The position numbers and the translations under genes are program-made. DNA of 64,000 bases. Origin: Henriciella aquimarina (GTDB lineage: Bacteria; Pseudomonadota; Alphaproteobacteria; Caulobacterales; Hyphomonadaceae). The notes below the pieces were generated by a model that was not told the origin of the DNA, made no database searches, and saw nothing but the letters and a program-made list of their open reading frames with translations. The stretch lies in NCBI RefSeq assembly GCF_002088975.1, contig NZ_NCST01000061.1, positions 62,001 through 126,000 of the forward strand, read 5' to 3'. This document shows positions 26,766 through 35,981 of the stretch, one piece after another. Each line of letters starts with the position of its first letter. The first letter of the stretch is position 1.

Positions 26766-27371
26766 ATGAGCCAGAAAAGCGCCGGTCCTGAAATCCTGAA
26801 AATGATCGAGCTGATCGCGAAGCTGCCCGGTCTGGGCCCGCGCTCGGCCCGGCGGGCGGCCCTGCACCTGCTCAAGCGCAAGGACCAGCTGCTCCTGCCG
26901 CTCGCCGATGCGCTGGCCGAGGCCGGCAACCGGATCGAGCGCTGCAATGTCTGCGGCAACTATGACACGCTGCAGCCCTGCGCGGTCTGTCAGTCGGATG
27001 GGCGCGATGACAGCGTCATTTGCGTGGTCGAGGATGTGCCCGACCTCTGGGCGCTGGAACGCGCCAGCGCGTTTCGCGGGCGCTATCATGTGCTGGGCGG
27101 CGTCTTGTCACCGCTCGACGGGATCGAGCCGGAAGACCTCACCATCGGCATGCTGGTCGACCGGGTGAAGGCCGGCGAGGTGCGCGAGATCATCTTCGCG
27201 CTCTCGGCCACGCTGGATGGCCAGATCACGGTCGACTATGTGCGCGACCAGCTCGAGGAGCTGGGCGGCGATGTCCATATCACGAGGCTGGCCCAGGGCG
27301 TGCCGCATGGCGGGGAGCTCGACCATCTGGACGAAGGCACGCTGGCCGCCGCCATGCGTTCGCGCCGCTAG
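26766..27371 (+). CDS. recR: Recombination mediator RecR
   Basis: 201 residues. A helix-hairpin-helix ([17 protein letters not shown]), the four-Cys zinc finger (Cys60, 63, 72, 75), then a Toprim domain beginning [15 protein letters not shown] and a C-terminal Walker B-like strand ([11 protein letters not shown]). RecR works with RecO and RecF to load RecA on gapped DNA. It is the third gene of the dnaX block and converges on the GST gene with a 3-base gap. Confidence 0.96.
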   Translation: MSQKSAGPEILKMIELIAKLPGLGPRSARRAALHLLKRKDQLLLPLADALAEAGNRIERCNVCGNYDTLQPCAVCQSDGRDDSVICVVEDVPDLWALERASAFRGRYHVLGGVLSPLDGIEPEDLTIGMLVDRVKAGEVREIIFALSATLDGQITVDYVRDQLEELGGDVHITRLAQGVPHGGELDHLDEGTLAAAMRSRR

Positions 27372-27374
27372 GCG

Positions 27375-27995
27375 CTACTCGACAGCGCGCTCTTTCGCGC
27401 GCTTCCAGGCATCGCGCTCCAGATTGCGGTCGTGATAGGCCTTGAGATTGGTGTAGGGGGCGAGTTCGCCAAGCCGTTCGGCCATGTCGGCGATATAGCT
27501 GATGCCGATATCGGGCGCCTGGAAGGTGTCGCCGAGAATATACGGCATTTCGCCAAGGCGCTTGTCCAGAAGGCCCAGATGCAGCGGCACTTCGCCATCC
27601 GCAAACCCCTTGAAGACCGGTGACGGATTGTCGCCTTCGCGCGCCTGTAGCATGCGCAGGAAAAGCGGCAGGAAGGCCGAGCCTTCCGGATAGTGCAGCC
27701 AGCGCAGATATTCCGCCCAGGCCTTCCAGTCGGTGCGCGGCGGCGCAAACCGGCCGTCGGTGTCATAGCGGTCGACGAGGTAGGCCGCGATGGCGCCGGA
27801 CTCGGTCAGCATGATGTCGTCGTCTTCGATCGTCGGCGACTTGCCGAGCGGCGTGGCCGCCTTGATGTCGTCCTGTGCGCGGAAGGTCTCCGGATTGCGG
27901 TGATAGACCTTCAGTTCATAGTCGAGGCCGAGTTCCTCAAGCAGCCAGACCGTGAAGATCGAGCGGCCGATACGAAGGTGATGAAGTGTGATCAT
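27375..27995 (-). CDS. Glutathione S-transferase family protein
   Basis: 206 residues. The thioredoxin-fold N-terminal domain (about 1-77) carries the cis-Pro (LGKSPTIEDDDIMLTESGAI, in part) with Glu-Ser for the glutathione gamma-glutamyl group, followed by an all-helical C-terminal domain. Substrate unknown. Its ATG overlaps the stop of the upstream sugar dehydrogenase gene by 4 bases (ATGA), so the two are translationally coupled. Confidence 0.9.
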   Translation of the reverse strand: MITLHHLRIGRSIFTVWLLEELGLDYELKVYHRNPETFRAQDDIKAATPLGKSPTIEDDDIMLTESGAIAAYLVDRYDTDGRFAPPRTDWKAWAEYLRWLHYPEGSAFLPLFLRMLQAREGDNPSPVFKGFADGEVPLHLGLLDKRLGEMPYILGDTFQAPDIGISYIADMAERLGELAPYTNLKAYHDRNLERDAWKRAKERAVE

Positions 27996-29245
27996 TCGGG
28001 ATCCGTTTCGCTGATGACGTAGATCACGCCTTCCATATTTGCCGTTGCCGCGTAAAGCCTGCCGTCGGGTCCGCTCGCGACGTCCCGGAAGGGGATTTCG
28101 AGATCCGCCAGCATGTCCTCCGTGCCGAGCACTTCGCCGGCTTCATCGAGATCGACATGGACGAGCTTCTGGCCTTTCGGCCCGTTCATGGCCGCGACGA
28201 TCAGGTCGCCGTCCCAATCGGCCCATTCCGCCCCGCCGAGCAGGGTCATGCCGGAGGGTGCAATGGAGGGGACCCATTTGACGACGGGCTGTTCCATGCC
28301 GGGCGCCTTGGTCTTTTCGCTGATGATGGTGCCGTCATAATTGACGCCGAAGGTGATCTCCGGCCAGCCATAATTCTTGCCCGGTTCGATGATGTTGAGT
28401 TCGTCGCCGCCCTTCGGCCCGTGCTCGTGCGCCCAGAGAATTTCGCGGGTCTCGTCCCACACCAGGCCCTGGACGTTACGATGCCCGTATGACCAGACCG
28501 CGGGCGCGCCCTCTTCGCCGCTGGCATAGGGGTTGTCCTCGGGGATCGAGCCGTCCGGGTTAATCCGGACGATCGTGCCGTGATAATTCATCGGGTTCTG
28601 GGCTTCGTCCATATAGCGGAAGCCCTCGCCCAGCGTGACGATCAGGGTGCCGTCCGGCAGAAAAGCCAGGCGCCCGCCATAGTGGTAAGTCGTTGCCCGC
28701 GGCGTGCCGGCGAAGATCTCCTGGACGTCGTTCAGGCTGCTCAGGTCCTCGGAAAGGGTGCCTTTTATGACGGCGGTCGTGTTTTCTTCCGACGTGCCCT
28801 TGGCATAGGCCAGATAGAGCGTGCGGTTGGCGGCGAAATCGGGATCGAGTGCCATGGCGAAATAGCCGCCTTGTCCCTCGACCAGCGGTTCCGGCGTGCC
28901 GGCAATGGGCTCGGCGACCAGCTCGCCATCGCGGATGATGCGGATATGGCCGTCGCGCTCGCTTACCAGCATGTCGCCGGACGGCAGGAAGACCATGTCC
29001 CACGGAAAGGTCAGCCCGCCCGTCACAGGCGTCAGCGTGTAGCCATCCTTGGAGGTGAGGGTTTCGGGCACAGGGCTTTCGGCCTCGGTTTCCGCCTCCT
29101 CGGCCGCGGCATCGTCTCCCGTCTTCTCCTGTGAGGCGGCCTCACTGGCGCTCGGCGATGGCTCCGGAGAGGCCGGGCCGGTCTCGCCGCCCGAACAGGC
29201 GGCAGCCAGGAGGATTGCGGTGGTCGTGACAAGGACGGTTCTCAT
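27992..29245 (-). CDS. PQQ-type glucose/sorbosone dehydrogenase-like lipoprotein
   Basis: 417 residues. Lipobox AAAC with Cys17, an acidic Ala/Glu/Ser linker to about 58, then a six-bladed propeller of the glucose/sorbosone dehydrogenase family (about 65-410): LTFPWDMVFLPSGDMLVSERDG, HYGGRLAFLPDGTLIVTLGEG and AHEHGPKGGDELNI hold the usual His residues. It probably oxidises sugars in the periplasm with PQQ; cofactor use is inferred. The ATG at 29245 begins the signal peptide; an upstream reading of 52 codons is unlikely. Confidence 0.9.
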   Translation of the reverse strand: MRTVLVTTTAILLAAACSGGETGPASPEPSPSASEAASQEKTGDDAAAEEAETEAESPVPETLTSKDGYTLTPVTGGLTFPWDMVFLPSGDMLVSERDGHIRIIRDGELVAEPIAGTPEPLVEGQGGYFAMALDPDFAANRTLYLAYAKGTSEENTTAVIKGTLSEDLSSLNDVQEIFAGTPRATTYHYGGRLAFLPDGTLIVTLGEGFRYMDEAQNPMNYHGTIVRINPDGSIPEDNPYASGEEGAPAVWSYGHRNVQGLVWDETREILWAHEHGPKGGDELNIIEPGKNYGWPEITFGVNYDGTIISEKTKAPGMEQPVVKWVPSIAPSGMTLLGGAEWADWDGDLIVAAMNGPKGQKLVHVDLDEAGEVLGTEDMLADLEIPFRDVASGPDGRLYAATANMEGVIYVISETDPE

Positions 29246-29324
29246 GCAGGGCACCCCGGAATTGATCGTGACATGACTGTAGCTTGCCTTGGGCCTCACG
29301 CAAATCGCGGGCGGTGAAAACAAA

Positions 29325-29349
29325 AGGGCGGCGCTTGCCGCGCCGCCCT
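29325..29349 (-). terminator. Terminator of the TonB receptor gene
   Basis: Stem AGGGCGGCG (29325-29333)/CGCCGCCCT (29341-29349), followed on the minus strand by a U-rich tail (complement of GAAAACAAAA at 29316-29325). Confidence 0.85.
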
Positions 29350-29372
29350 CTCGCTCTGGATCGTGGGATTGC

Positions 29373-32357
29373 CTACCAGCGCTTGCGCACCGAGACGCCA
29401 TAAAGGCGCGGCTCGTTCAGGAAGGCGTTGGAATAGAGCCCCGAGGAATCATCGGTCAGATAAGCCCCGGTGATGACTTCTTCATCGGTGATGTTCTTGC
29501 CGAAGATCTCGAGTTCGAGCCCGTTCATGTCGTTATAGAACTGGAGGGACAGATTGACGTTGCTCCAGCCGTCGAGATCGTCGCGGGCTGTGTTCCAGAC
29601 CCGGCTGAGGCTGTCGGCCTGGTAGTAGTAGTCCCCGCGAATGCGCATCGCCCAGTCGCCGTTGAACAGGCTGTCCCAAGTGTATTCCGCCCCGATGCTG
29701 AGCGTCATCTCCGGCGCGCCCGGGATCTCGTTGCCGTCGAGGTCCTTGGCCTCGCCGTCAAATGGGGTCAGGGCGGAGACGGTCTGCAGCTCACCATTGG
29801 AATCGACATAGGTGATGCTTTCGCCCGAAAGACCGAGGGCGGCTTCCAGGATGGCGATATCCTGCTGCAGGTTGCCAGTGCCTTCGATGTCGTCATTCGG
29901 GTCGCCGGCGACCGCCTCGGCCACGCCCCGGGCGAGGTCACCATTACAGAGCCCGCCCGTGGCGCCTGGAGGCGGTGCACCGGCTGCGCCCGAGGCAATG
30001 GCCCCGAGAACCGTCTGATAGCCAAGCGTCGAGACCACACAGTTGGAATAGCTCGACGCATTCTTCAGAACCGTCATGTCCGCCCGGCCGTTGGTCCGGT
30101 CCAGGACGTCGATGGCGAAGGTGTCCTGGATCTCGGTATCCAGAAGTCCGAGATTGGCGTTGATGACGAAGGTCGATGCCGGGTTCCAGATGGTCTCGAA
30201 TTCGAGGCCTTGCAGCTTGGCGTCGATATTGAAGTTGGCCGAAGACCGATTCACGATCTGCGTGATCTGATAGCCTTCATAGTCATAGTAGAAGCCGGTG
30301 GCATTCAGCTGGAGGGCGCCGTTTGCCAGCGTGTTCTTCGTGCCGATTTCATAGGAATTGATGAACTCCGGATCGAAGAATTGCGGGAAGGCATTGGTAT
30401 TGCCGGCCGGCTGGGGCGGGTTGATGCCGCCGCCCTTGTAGCCCTTCGAGTAGAAGGCATAGATCAGCGTGTCGTCGGAGAAGCTGAGGTCTGGCGACCA
30501 GTCCAGACCGATCCGGCCCGTGGTTTCCTGGAAGCTGACATTATAGGTGCCATCCCCGGCATTGTCCGGCTCGGCGCCAGGCACCGGCTGGGGCGCCAGC
30601 GGGTCGACGCTGCCATCATTCGGCGTGAACAGGAAGGTCGGCGTGTTTTCCTGAGACTTGTCGTCATCGGTGTAACGCAGGCCAACGGTCAGCTGAAGGT
30701 TGTCGGTGATGTCGAAATAGCCTTCGCCGAAGACGGCAAAGGATTCGAGCTTGTAGGGCGAGAGTGAGCGGAAATAGTTGCCGCCATCACCGCCGAGGTT
30801 CATCAGCGGCCCATAGGAAGGGCCGTCTGTGTCGACCGGCACCGGGCCGCCAAAAATGGCCCCCCCAAGCGCGTTGTTGAGCTGGGTCAGCGCCGTCAGC
30901 GTATTGGAGAAGACGTAGTAGCCTTCATCCGGATTGTTCTGGTCGACGGCTTCATAGTCGATCGAGATCGCGCCAACATTGAAGTTGAAGCGGCCTTCGA
31001 AATCCGACTGCAAGCGAACCTCGTGCGTGGTTTGTTCGCTCGAGCCCCCTGACAGATCGAATGTCTGGAAGAAGTTGGACGCCCCGAGCTGGGGATCGGT
31101 GACGACTCCGCCGGGGAAGAGGGCCTGATAGACTCCGGCCAGGTTCGGGTTGCCGAGCGGAATTCCGGCTTCGTTGAAGGGAATATTGGCGCCGACCTTG
31201 TTATAGTCCTCGATCGAGCGAATGCTCGATTCGCCATAGCTGCCGAGATAGGTCAGCAGCAGGGAGTCGGTCAGGTCGAATTCGCCCTTCCAGGTGAACA
31301 GGTCCTGATCGGCATAGTAGTCGGGATCGAAGGACGACTCGATTGTCCGCAGGTCCGCGATGGCCGGCTGGGTAAAGGCATCGCCGCTCAGCAGGCCGAC
31401 GACAATCCCAAGGCCGCCGCCCAGCGTCGCGACCGAATTAACCCGGTCATTCGACTGGTCGAGCGGGGCATCCTGACAGCCAAGCGAGGTGTAGACCTGA
31501 TCGGCCGGGCTGATCGGAATGCCGCCGGCACTGGTTTCCAGCGGGTCCTTCGAGCAGAATTGCTTGCCGGAGCGCAGGCGGGAATCCTCTTCCTCGAAGT
31601 GCTCATAGGCTACCCAGCCGCGCAGGCGGTCGGTCGGCTCGAAAGCCAGGGTGGCGCGGATGCCGTAAAGATCGCGGTCGTCGATGTCATTGCCGGTGAC
31701 GACGTTGTCGACATAGCCGTCGCGCTGCATCATCGAGCCGGCCACGCGCAGGGCGACCCGGTCGCCGATCGGCATGTTGAACATGCCCTTCGCCTTGAAG
31801 GTGTTGTAGTTACCGTAGGTCAGCTTCAGGTCGCCCTGAAACTCTTCCATGACGGGCTTGGCCGTGATGACATTGATCACGCCGCCCGTGGCGTTACGGC
31901 CATACAGCGTGCCTTGCGGCCCCCGCAGCGTTTCGACCCGCTCCACATCGTAGAACTCGGCTTCGAAAAGGCGGTTGGCCGTGAGCGGCACATCGTTCTG
32001 GTGAACGCCGACCCCGGCATCGCCCGACTGGGCGACCAGGTCTGCGCCGATGCCGCGGATCTTGAAGTTGTAACTGGTGAAGTTGCCCTTGGTGAAGGAG
32101 ACGTTCGGGATCGATTTTGTGAGATCGGGCCCGCCGGTCAGCTGCAGTTTTTCGAGCGCTTCTTCGTCGAAGGCCGAAACCGCAATCGGAACGTCCTGGA
32201 TCGACTCTTCGGTCTTCTGCGTGGTCACGAGAACCGTGCCAAGCTTGCGTTGTGCGTCGTCCTGTGTCTGCGCCGTGGCCGACGGGCCAGCCCAGCTCAA
32301 GGCGAGCGCCGATGCCCCCGCGAGCATCAGATACTTCTCGGGTGTCTTCGGAATCAT
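29373..32357 (-). CDS. TonB-dependent receptor
   Basis: 994 residues, long for the family. A signal peptide (about 1-29), a TonB-box-like region (LGTVLVTTQKTEES), a plug domain (about 48-160; ESIQDVPIAVSAFDEEALEK), then a 22-strand barrel with TonB-receptor motifs (SKGYKGGGINPP, NSYEIGTKNTL) and a final GVSVRKRW with terminal aromatic. It imports a scarce ligand using proton-motive energy. The IPKT start at 32357 has GGAGG 8 bases upstream. The substrate is unknown; no neighbour points to one. Confidence 0.93.
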   Translation of the reverse strand: MIPKTPEKYLMLAGASALALSWAGPSATAQTQDDAQRKLGTVLVTTQKTEESIQDVPIAVSAFDEEALEKLQLTGGPDLTKSIPNVSFTKGNFTSYNFKIRGIGADLVAQSGDAGVGVHQNDVPLTANRLFEAEFYDVERVETLRGPQGTLYGRNATGGVINVITAKPVMEEFQGDLKLTYGNYNTFKAKGMFNMPIGDRVALRVAGSMMQRDGYVDNVVTGNDIDDRDLYGIRATLAFEPTDRLRGWVAYEHFEEEDSRLRSGKQFCSKDPLETSAGGIPISPADQVYTSLGCQDAPLDQSNDRVNSVATLGGGLGIVVGLLSGDAFTQPAIADLRTIESSFDPDYYADQDLFTWKGEFDLTDSLLLTYLGSYGESSIRSIEDYNKVGANIPFNEAGIPLGNPNLAGVYQALFPGGVVTDPQLGASNFFQTFDLSGGSSEQTTHEVRLQSDFEGRFNFNVGAISIDYEAVDQNNPDEGYYVFSNTLTALTQLNNALGGAIFGGPVPVDTDGPSYGPLMNLGGDGGNYFRSLSPYKLESFAVFGEGYFDITDNLQLTVGLRYTDDDKSQENTPTFLFTPNDGSVDPLAPQPVPGAEPDNAGDGTYNVSFQETTGRIGLDWSPDLSFSDDTLIYAFYSKGYKGGGINPPQPAGNTNAFPQFFDPEFINSYEIGTKNTLANGALQLNATGFYYDYEGYQITQIVNRSSANFNIDAKLQGLEFETIWNPASTFVINANLGLLDTEIQDTFAIDVLDRTNGRADMTVLKNASSYSNCVVSTLGYQTVLGAIASGAAGAPPPGATGGLCNGDLARGVAEAVAGDPNDDIEGTGNLQQDIAILEAALGLSGESITYVDSNGELQTVSALTPFDGEAKDLDGNEIPGAPEMTLSIGAEYTWDSLFNGDWAMRIRGDYYYQADSLSRVWNTARDDLDGWSNVNLSLQFYNDMNGLELEIFGKNITDEEVITGAYLTDDSSGLYSNAFLNEPRLYGVSVRKRW

Positions 32358-32526
32358 GTGTCTCTCCTCCCAGTCGAGCATTGTTTATTATTAGTGCTCG
32401 ATCTTTGCGTTTCCTCGCGAGGTCTTCCGTGTTTCCGGAAGTACCTCAATCGTCATGACAGCGGCAGGCGTGACACTTTGTCAACTACTTCGTGACTTTT
32501 GAGTAATATGCTTGGGAGGCGTGATT

Positions 32527-32556
32527 TTCCGGTGACGGTATCTTGCCGTAACGGAA
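32527..32556 (+). other. Hairpin in the queC leader
   Basis: Nested stem TTCCG (32527-32531)/CGGAA (32552-32556) with inner ACGG/CCGT (32535-32538, 32546-32549), about 45 bases before queC. It does not match the preQ1 riboswitch patterns I know. Function, if any, is unknown. Confidence 0.3.
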
Positions 32557-32600
32557 GGTTTTGCTTGGTTGGAACACAAGGCTCTGGTACTGGCGCGGCC

Positions 32601-33311
32601 ATGACAAAGCTCTCCTCTGCGCTTGTCCTGTTCTCCGGAGGACAGGATTCCACGACGTGTCTCGCCTCGGCGCTCAAGCGCTTCCGGCATGTTGAAACGA
32701 TCGGCTTTGATTATGGCCAGCGCCATAAGGTGGAGCTTTCCTGTCGGGACAATGTGCTGAAGGCGATCCGGTCGGATTTCCCGCAATGGGCCGACCGGCT
32801 GGGGCAAGACCATATGATCGACCTTGGCCTGCTGGGGGAAATCAGCGAGACCGCGCTGACCCGTGAGGCCGAGATCGAAGAGGGTGAAGACGGCCTGCCG
32901 AACACTTTTGTGCCCGGGCGCAATCTCATCTTCCTGACAGTGGCTGGTGCGCTGGCCTGGCGGCGCGGCATCAGCCTGCTGGTGGGGGGCATGTGCGAGA
33001 CGGATTATTCCGGCTATCCCGACTGTCGGCGCGAAACCATCGACGCCCAGCAGAAGGCGCTCGCGCTCGGCATGGACAAGGCCATCTCGATCGAGACACC
33101 CCTGATGTGGCTGGACAAGGCCGAAACCTGGCAGCTTGCCGAGGATCTTGGCGGGCAGGCGCTGATCGATATCATCGTCAAGGACACCCACACCTGCTAT
33201 CTGGGCGAACGCCTGCACCGGCATGACTGGGGCTATGGCTGCGGAAGCTGCCCGGCCTGCGAACTGCGGGCGGCCGGTTACAGGAAGTGGCGCAAGGGCC
33301 TGACCCCGTGA
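32601..33311 (+). CDS. queC: 7-cyano-7-deazaguanine synthase
   Basis: 236 residues. The PP-loop SGGQDS (12-17) activates the substrate with ATP; the C-terminal zinc site is CYLGE plus [10 protein letters not shown]. QueC converts 7-carboxy-7-deazaguanine to preQ0 using ATP and ammonia. The ATG at 32601 puts the PP-loop at the usual place. It overlaps queE by 4 bases; queE and queD follow, giving the first specific steps of queuosine synthesis in one operon. Confidence 0.96.
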   Translation: MTKLSSALVLFSGGQDSTTCLASALKRFRHVETIGFDYGQRHKVELSCRDNVLKAIRSDFPQWADRLGQDHMIDLGLLGEISETALTREAEIEEGEDGLPNTFVPGRNLIFLTVAGALAWRRGISLLVGGMCETDYSGYPDCRRETIDAQQKALALGMDKAISIETPLMWLDKAETWQLAEDLGGQALIDIIVKDTHTCYLGERLHRHDWGYGCGSCPACELRAAGYRKWRKGLTP

Positions 33312-33961
33312 AGACTTACTCCGTGAAGGAAGCCTATGTGACCCTCCAGGGGGAGGGCGCGCAGACCGGTCGTGCGGCGGTCTTTCTGCGCTTTGCCGGC
33401 TGCAATCTCTGGAGCGGGCTGGAACGCGACCGGGAAAAGTCTGTCTGCCAGTTCTGCGACACGGATTTTGTCGGCACCGATGGCGAGAATGGCGGCAAGT
33501 TTCGCGGCGCCGAGGCGCTCGCCGGTCATGTCGCCGCACTCTGGCAGGCGGATGGGCGCACGACGGGCGAGGCGGCCTATGTCGTCTGCACCGGTGGGGA
33601 GCCGCTGATGCAGCTCGATGCGGCGCTGATCGGCGCGCTCAAGGCGAAGGGGTTTGAGGTCGGGGTGGAGACAAATGGCACGCTGGCGGCACCTGAGGGG
33701 CTCGACTGGATCTGTGTTTCGCCCAAGGCCGACGCAGAGATTATCCAGACCCAGGGCGACGAATTGAAGCTGGTTTACCCCCAGACCGAGGCGGGCGCGC
33801 AGCCCGAGCGCTTTGAGAGCCTGCAGTTCAGGCACTTTTTCCTGCAGCCCAAAGATGATAGCAGACAAACGGAAAATATTGCCGCAGCCGCGGCCTATTG
33901 CATGAAGCATCCGAAATGGCGACTGAGCTTACAGACCCACAAGCTGATCGGGCTGCCCTGA
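33308..33961 (+). CDS. queE: 7-carboxy-7-deazaguanine synthase (radical SAM)
   Basis: 217 residues. The cluster-binding cysteines are Cys32, Cys47 and Cys50, i.e. C-X14-C-X2-C, the long-loop version known from some QueE proteins rather than the classical CX3CX2[10 protein letters not shown] is the SAM-binding GGE motif. A GTG start at 33308 is chosen, overlapping the queC stop as GTGA. QueE rearranges the queD product into 7-carboxy-7-deazaguanine. Confidence 0.94.
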   Translation: MKTYSVKEAYVTLQGEGAQTGRAAVFLRFAGCNLWSGLERDREKSVCQFCDTDFVGTDGENGGKFRGAEALAGHVAALWQADGRTTGEAAYVVCTGGEPLMQLDAALIGALKAKGFEVGVETNGTLAAPEGLDWICVSPKADAEIIQTQGDELKLVYPQTEAGAQPERFESLQFRHFFLQPKDDSRQTENIAAAAAYCMKHPKWRLSLQTHKLIGLP

Positions 33962-34347
33962 GCCCGTCTGGTGAAGTGTTCGAGATCTCGAAGGCGGTGA
34001 CCTTCGAGGCGGCCCACTTCATGGGCGGAAAACCCGAAGGGCACCCTTACCGCAACCTCCACGGCCACAGTTTCAGGCTGGAAGCGTCCGTGCGCGGGCG
34101 CGTGAAGCCCGGCGAGGAATGGGTTGAGGATTTCAGCCTCCTGACGCAGGAGCTGAACGGCGTGGCGGCGCGGCTCGATCACCGGCTGCTCAACGATATT
34201 GAGGGCCTGTCTGTGCCGACGCTCGAGCGCATCTGCCTCTGGGTCGCTGGCGAACTGAAGACCAGGCTGCCGGGCCTCACCCGGGTCAGCCTGTCGCGGC
34301 CCTCTCTCAATGAGAATTGTACTCTCGAAATCGGCGGGACGGATTAG
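33916..34347 (+). CDS. queD: 6-carboxytetrahydropterin synthase family protein
   Basis: 143 residues. Zinc ligands His34 (FEAAHF) and His49/His51 (LHGHSF), the conserved LDHRLLND and PTLER motifs. The usual catalytic Cys four residues before the first His of HGH is Tyr45 here, see findings. Context (queC-queE) still argues for a role in queuosine synthesis. The start is uncertain: the ATG at 33916 overlaps queE by 46 bases; a GTG at 33976 would remove a 20-residue tail. Its stop codon overlaps that of the convergent gene. Confidence 0.85.
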   Translation: MATELTDPQADRAALSPSGEVFEISKAVTFEAAHFMGGKPEGHPYRNLHGHSFRLEASVRGRVKPGEEWVEDFSLLTQELNGVAARLDHRLLNDIEGLSVPTLERICLWVAGELKTRLPGLTRVSLSRPSLNENCTLEIGGTD

Positions 34348-34847
34348 CCGCCGGGGCCTGTGGAGACCTTTGCCGACTCGCTGAGCTTGTCTGCAAACTT
34401 CTTCGCAAACCGGCGGGATGCCCGGTCGGCGTCACCCCAGACGCTGGACGCCACGACCTGATTGATATTGGTCTCGAACCAGTCATAGCTCAGCTCTGCG
34501 AGGACGTTGCCATTGGCGTCATAGGCCGTGCCTTCAAGGTCCATGCCGCCGATCGACTTCGAGCGCAGCATGTCCAGACCGGGCCGGTCCTTGAGCTGTT
34601 GCATGGTCGGGCGGTTGGGTTTTGCGTCGATGATCGTGACGCTGACGCGGGCCGGGTCGATCTTGGCTTTGCCGAATTCCCGCTCGAGGTCTTCGCGAAT
34701 ATCCTCGGACAGCCGGTCACCCTCACGCATGCCGTAATCTTCCTGGAGTTTTTTCGAGAACTCCGGCGAATAGGTCACGTCGATCTCGGCCGCGCTGGCG
34801 AAGGGAAGGGCCATGGCGGCGAGAAGGGCAATGATGAACACTTTCAT
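34344..34847 (-). CDS. Periplasmic hypothetical protein
   Basis: 167 residues. A signal peptide (about 1-20, ASAAE) and a mature alpha/beta protein with EIDVTYSPEFSKKLQEDYG, a VSVTIIDAKPNRPTMQQL strand region and a C-terminal helix rich in Lys/Arg. I do not recognise a named family; the pattern suggests a small secreted domain of unknown function conserved in related genomes. AGGAGG lies 5 bases before the ATG at 34847. The stop overlaps the queD stop by four bases on the other strand. Confidence 0.8.
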   Translation of the reverse strand: MKVFIIALLAAMALPFASAAEIDVTYSPEFSKKLQEDYGMREGDRLSEDIREDLEREFGKAKIDPARVSVTIIDAKPNRPTMQQLKDRPGLDMLRSKSIGGMDLEGTAYDANGNVLAELSYDWFETNINQVVASSVWGDADRASRRFAKKFADKLSESAKVSTGPGG

Positions 34848-34933
34848 GAGAACCTCCTGGTTCCGGTAAGCATACCATCGCAAACGGATACCTGTAAGGG
34901 CGGTTTCACAAAGCGTTGCCGGACCGCGCCGGT

Positions 34934-35122
34934 TCAGCCGTCCTGCTTCTTGCGTTTCTCGTCCTTGTCGCCGTCCGGAATGGCGGCATCGACGGCCGCA
35001 CCGGTGACATTCACGGCGCCTTCCGCCACATCGCCGGCCACGCGCACAGCGCCGCCAACGATACATCCGCTAAGCAGCAAAGGGGTGGCAAGGAGAAGGA
35101 GTGCAGAACGGTATCGGGTCAT
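34934..35122 (-). CDS. Small lipoprotein
   Basis: 62 residues. Lipobox LLSGC with Cys20, a Gly/Ala/Val-rich middle (GGAVRVAGDVAEGAVNVTGAA, in part) and a charged Lys/Asp tail. Small lipoproteins of this kind are common in Caulobacterales, without known role. The start codon and the GAGG ribosome-binding site are inside a perfect 12-bp hairpin (35116-35144), so translation may be controlled. Confidence 0.75.
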   Translation of the reverse strand: MTRYRSALLLLATPLLLSGCIVGGAVRVAGDVAEGAVNVTGAAVDAAIPDGDKDEKRKKQDG

Positions 35123-35144
35123 GCGAGCAGACCTCGCATGACCC
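35116..35144 (-). promoter_or_regulatory. Perfect hairpin burying the start codon of the small lipoprotein
   Basis: GGGTCATGCGAG (35116-35127) pairs 12/12 with CTCGCATGACCC (35133-35144), loop of 5. On the minus-strand mRNA the stem holds both GAGG and the ATG (35122-35120). A second perfect 8-bp hairpin (35149-35156/35163-35170) lies just upstream, over the pirin stop codon. There is no U-tract, so a plain terminator is unlikely. Confidence 0.6.
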
Positions 35145-35167
35145 GTCTTAACCGGCCGTGAAGCCGG

Positions 35168-35863
35168 TTACACCGTATCGACGAAGACGATCTCGGCGTC
35201 TTCGAGCCCCTTGAAGACAAGCGTTTCCGCGCCCGTGACGGCCGCCCCGTCGCGCGCCTTCAGGGGCTCGCCATTCACCTCGACCGTCCCTGCCGCCAGG
35301 ACGAAGTAGCCATGGCGCCCGGCGGGCACCTCATAGCTGAGCGTCTCACCGGTTTTCAGCGTTGCGCCCAGCACCTTCGCATCCTGACGGATCGGCAGGG
35401 CATCGTCGGCGTCGTTTCCGCTCGCCAGGATGGCCCACTGGCCGGACCGGTCGGTCTTCGGGAATTTGCGCGCGCCCCAGCCTGGTGCGCCGCCGGTTTC
35501 TGCCGGTTCGATCCAGATCTGGAAGAGGGTGGTCTCCTCGTCTTCGGCGTTCCATTCCGAATGCTGGACGCCGTTTCCGGCGCTCATCACCTGCACATCG
35601 CCAGCCTCGGTGCGGCCCTTGTTGCCAAGCGAATCCTTGTGCGTGATCGCACCGGTGCGGACATAGGTGATGATTTCCATGTCGCGGTGGCCATGCGGTG
35701 GGAAGCCGGTCTGCGCGCGGATCGTGTCGTCGTTCCAGACGCGCAGCCTGCCATGGCCCATCCGCGCCGGGTCATGATAGCGCGAAAAGGAGAAGTGATA
35801 GTGGGCGTCCAGCCAGTCATTCTGGAAGGTGCCGAGGTCTTCAAACCGTCTGATATCGATCAT
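35168..35863 (-). CDS. Pirin family protein
   Basis: 231 residues, two cupin domains. The N-terminal cupin has FPPHGHRDMEIITYV and GNGVQHSEWN, giving the His/His/His/Glu iron site seen in pirins such as YhhW; the C-terminal cupin lacks metal ligands. Bacterial pirins include quercetinases and redox sensors, so the role is open. The ATG at 35863 has AGGAGG 6 bases before it; a longer reading of 29 codons lacks this. Confidence 0.92.
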   Translation of the reverse strand: MIDIRRFEDLGTFQNDWLDAHYHFSFSRYHDPARMGHGRLRVWNDDTIRAQTGFPPHGHRDMEIITYVRTGAITHKDSLGNKGRTEAGDVQVMSAGNGVQHSEWNAEDEETTLFQIWIEPAETGGAPGWGARKFPKTDRSGQWAILASGNDADDALPIRQDAKVLGATLKTGETLSYEVPAGRHGYFVLAAGTVEVNGEPLKARDGAAVTGAETLVFKGLEDAEIVFVDTV

Positions 35864-35981
35864 CGCGAGCCTCCTGACATCTGATACATCGGGTGCTGCG
35901 ATATCTTGGAGCATGCCTATATGTCCGCCAGTATTCCCGGCGGACATCACTTATGCGGGATCGGCATTAATCGACGGGCCG

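Noticed and set aside
24597-27089. An 830-codon open frame on the minus strand opposite dnaX-ybaB-recR
   Set aside because: Its translation resembles no protein, while the plus strand holds three clear genes. It is a by-product of high GC and codon phase.
32527-32556. PreQ1 riboswitch before queC
   Set aside because: A hairpin exists, but the conserved loop and A-rich tail of preQ1 riboswitches are absent.
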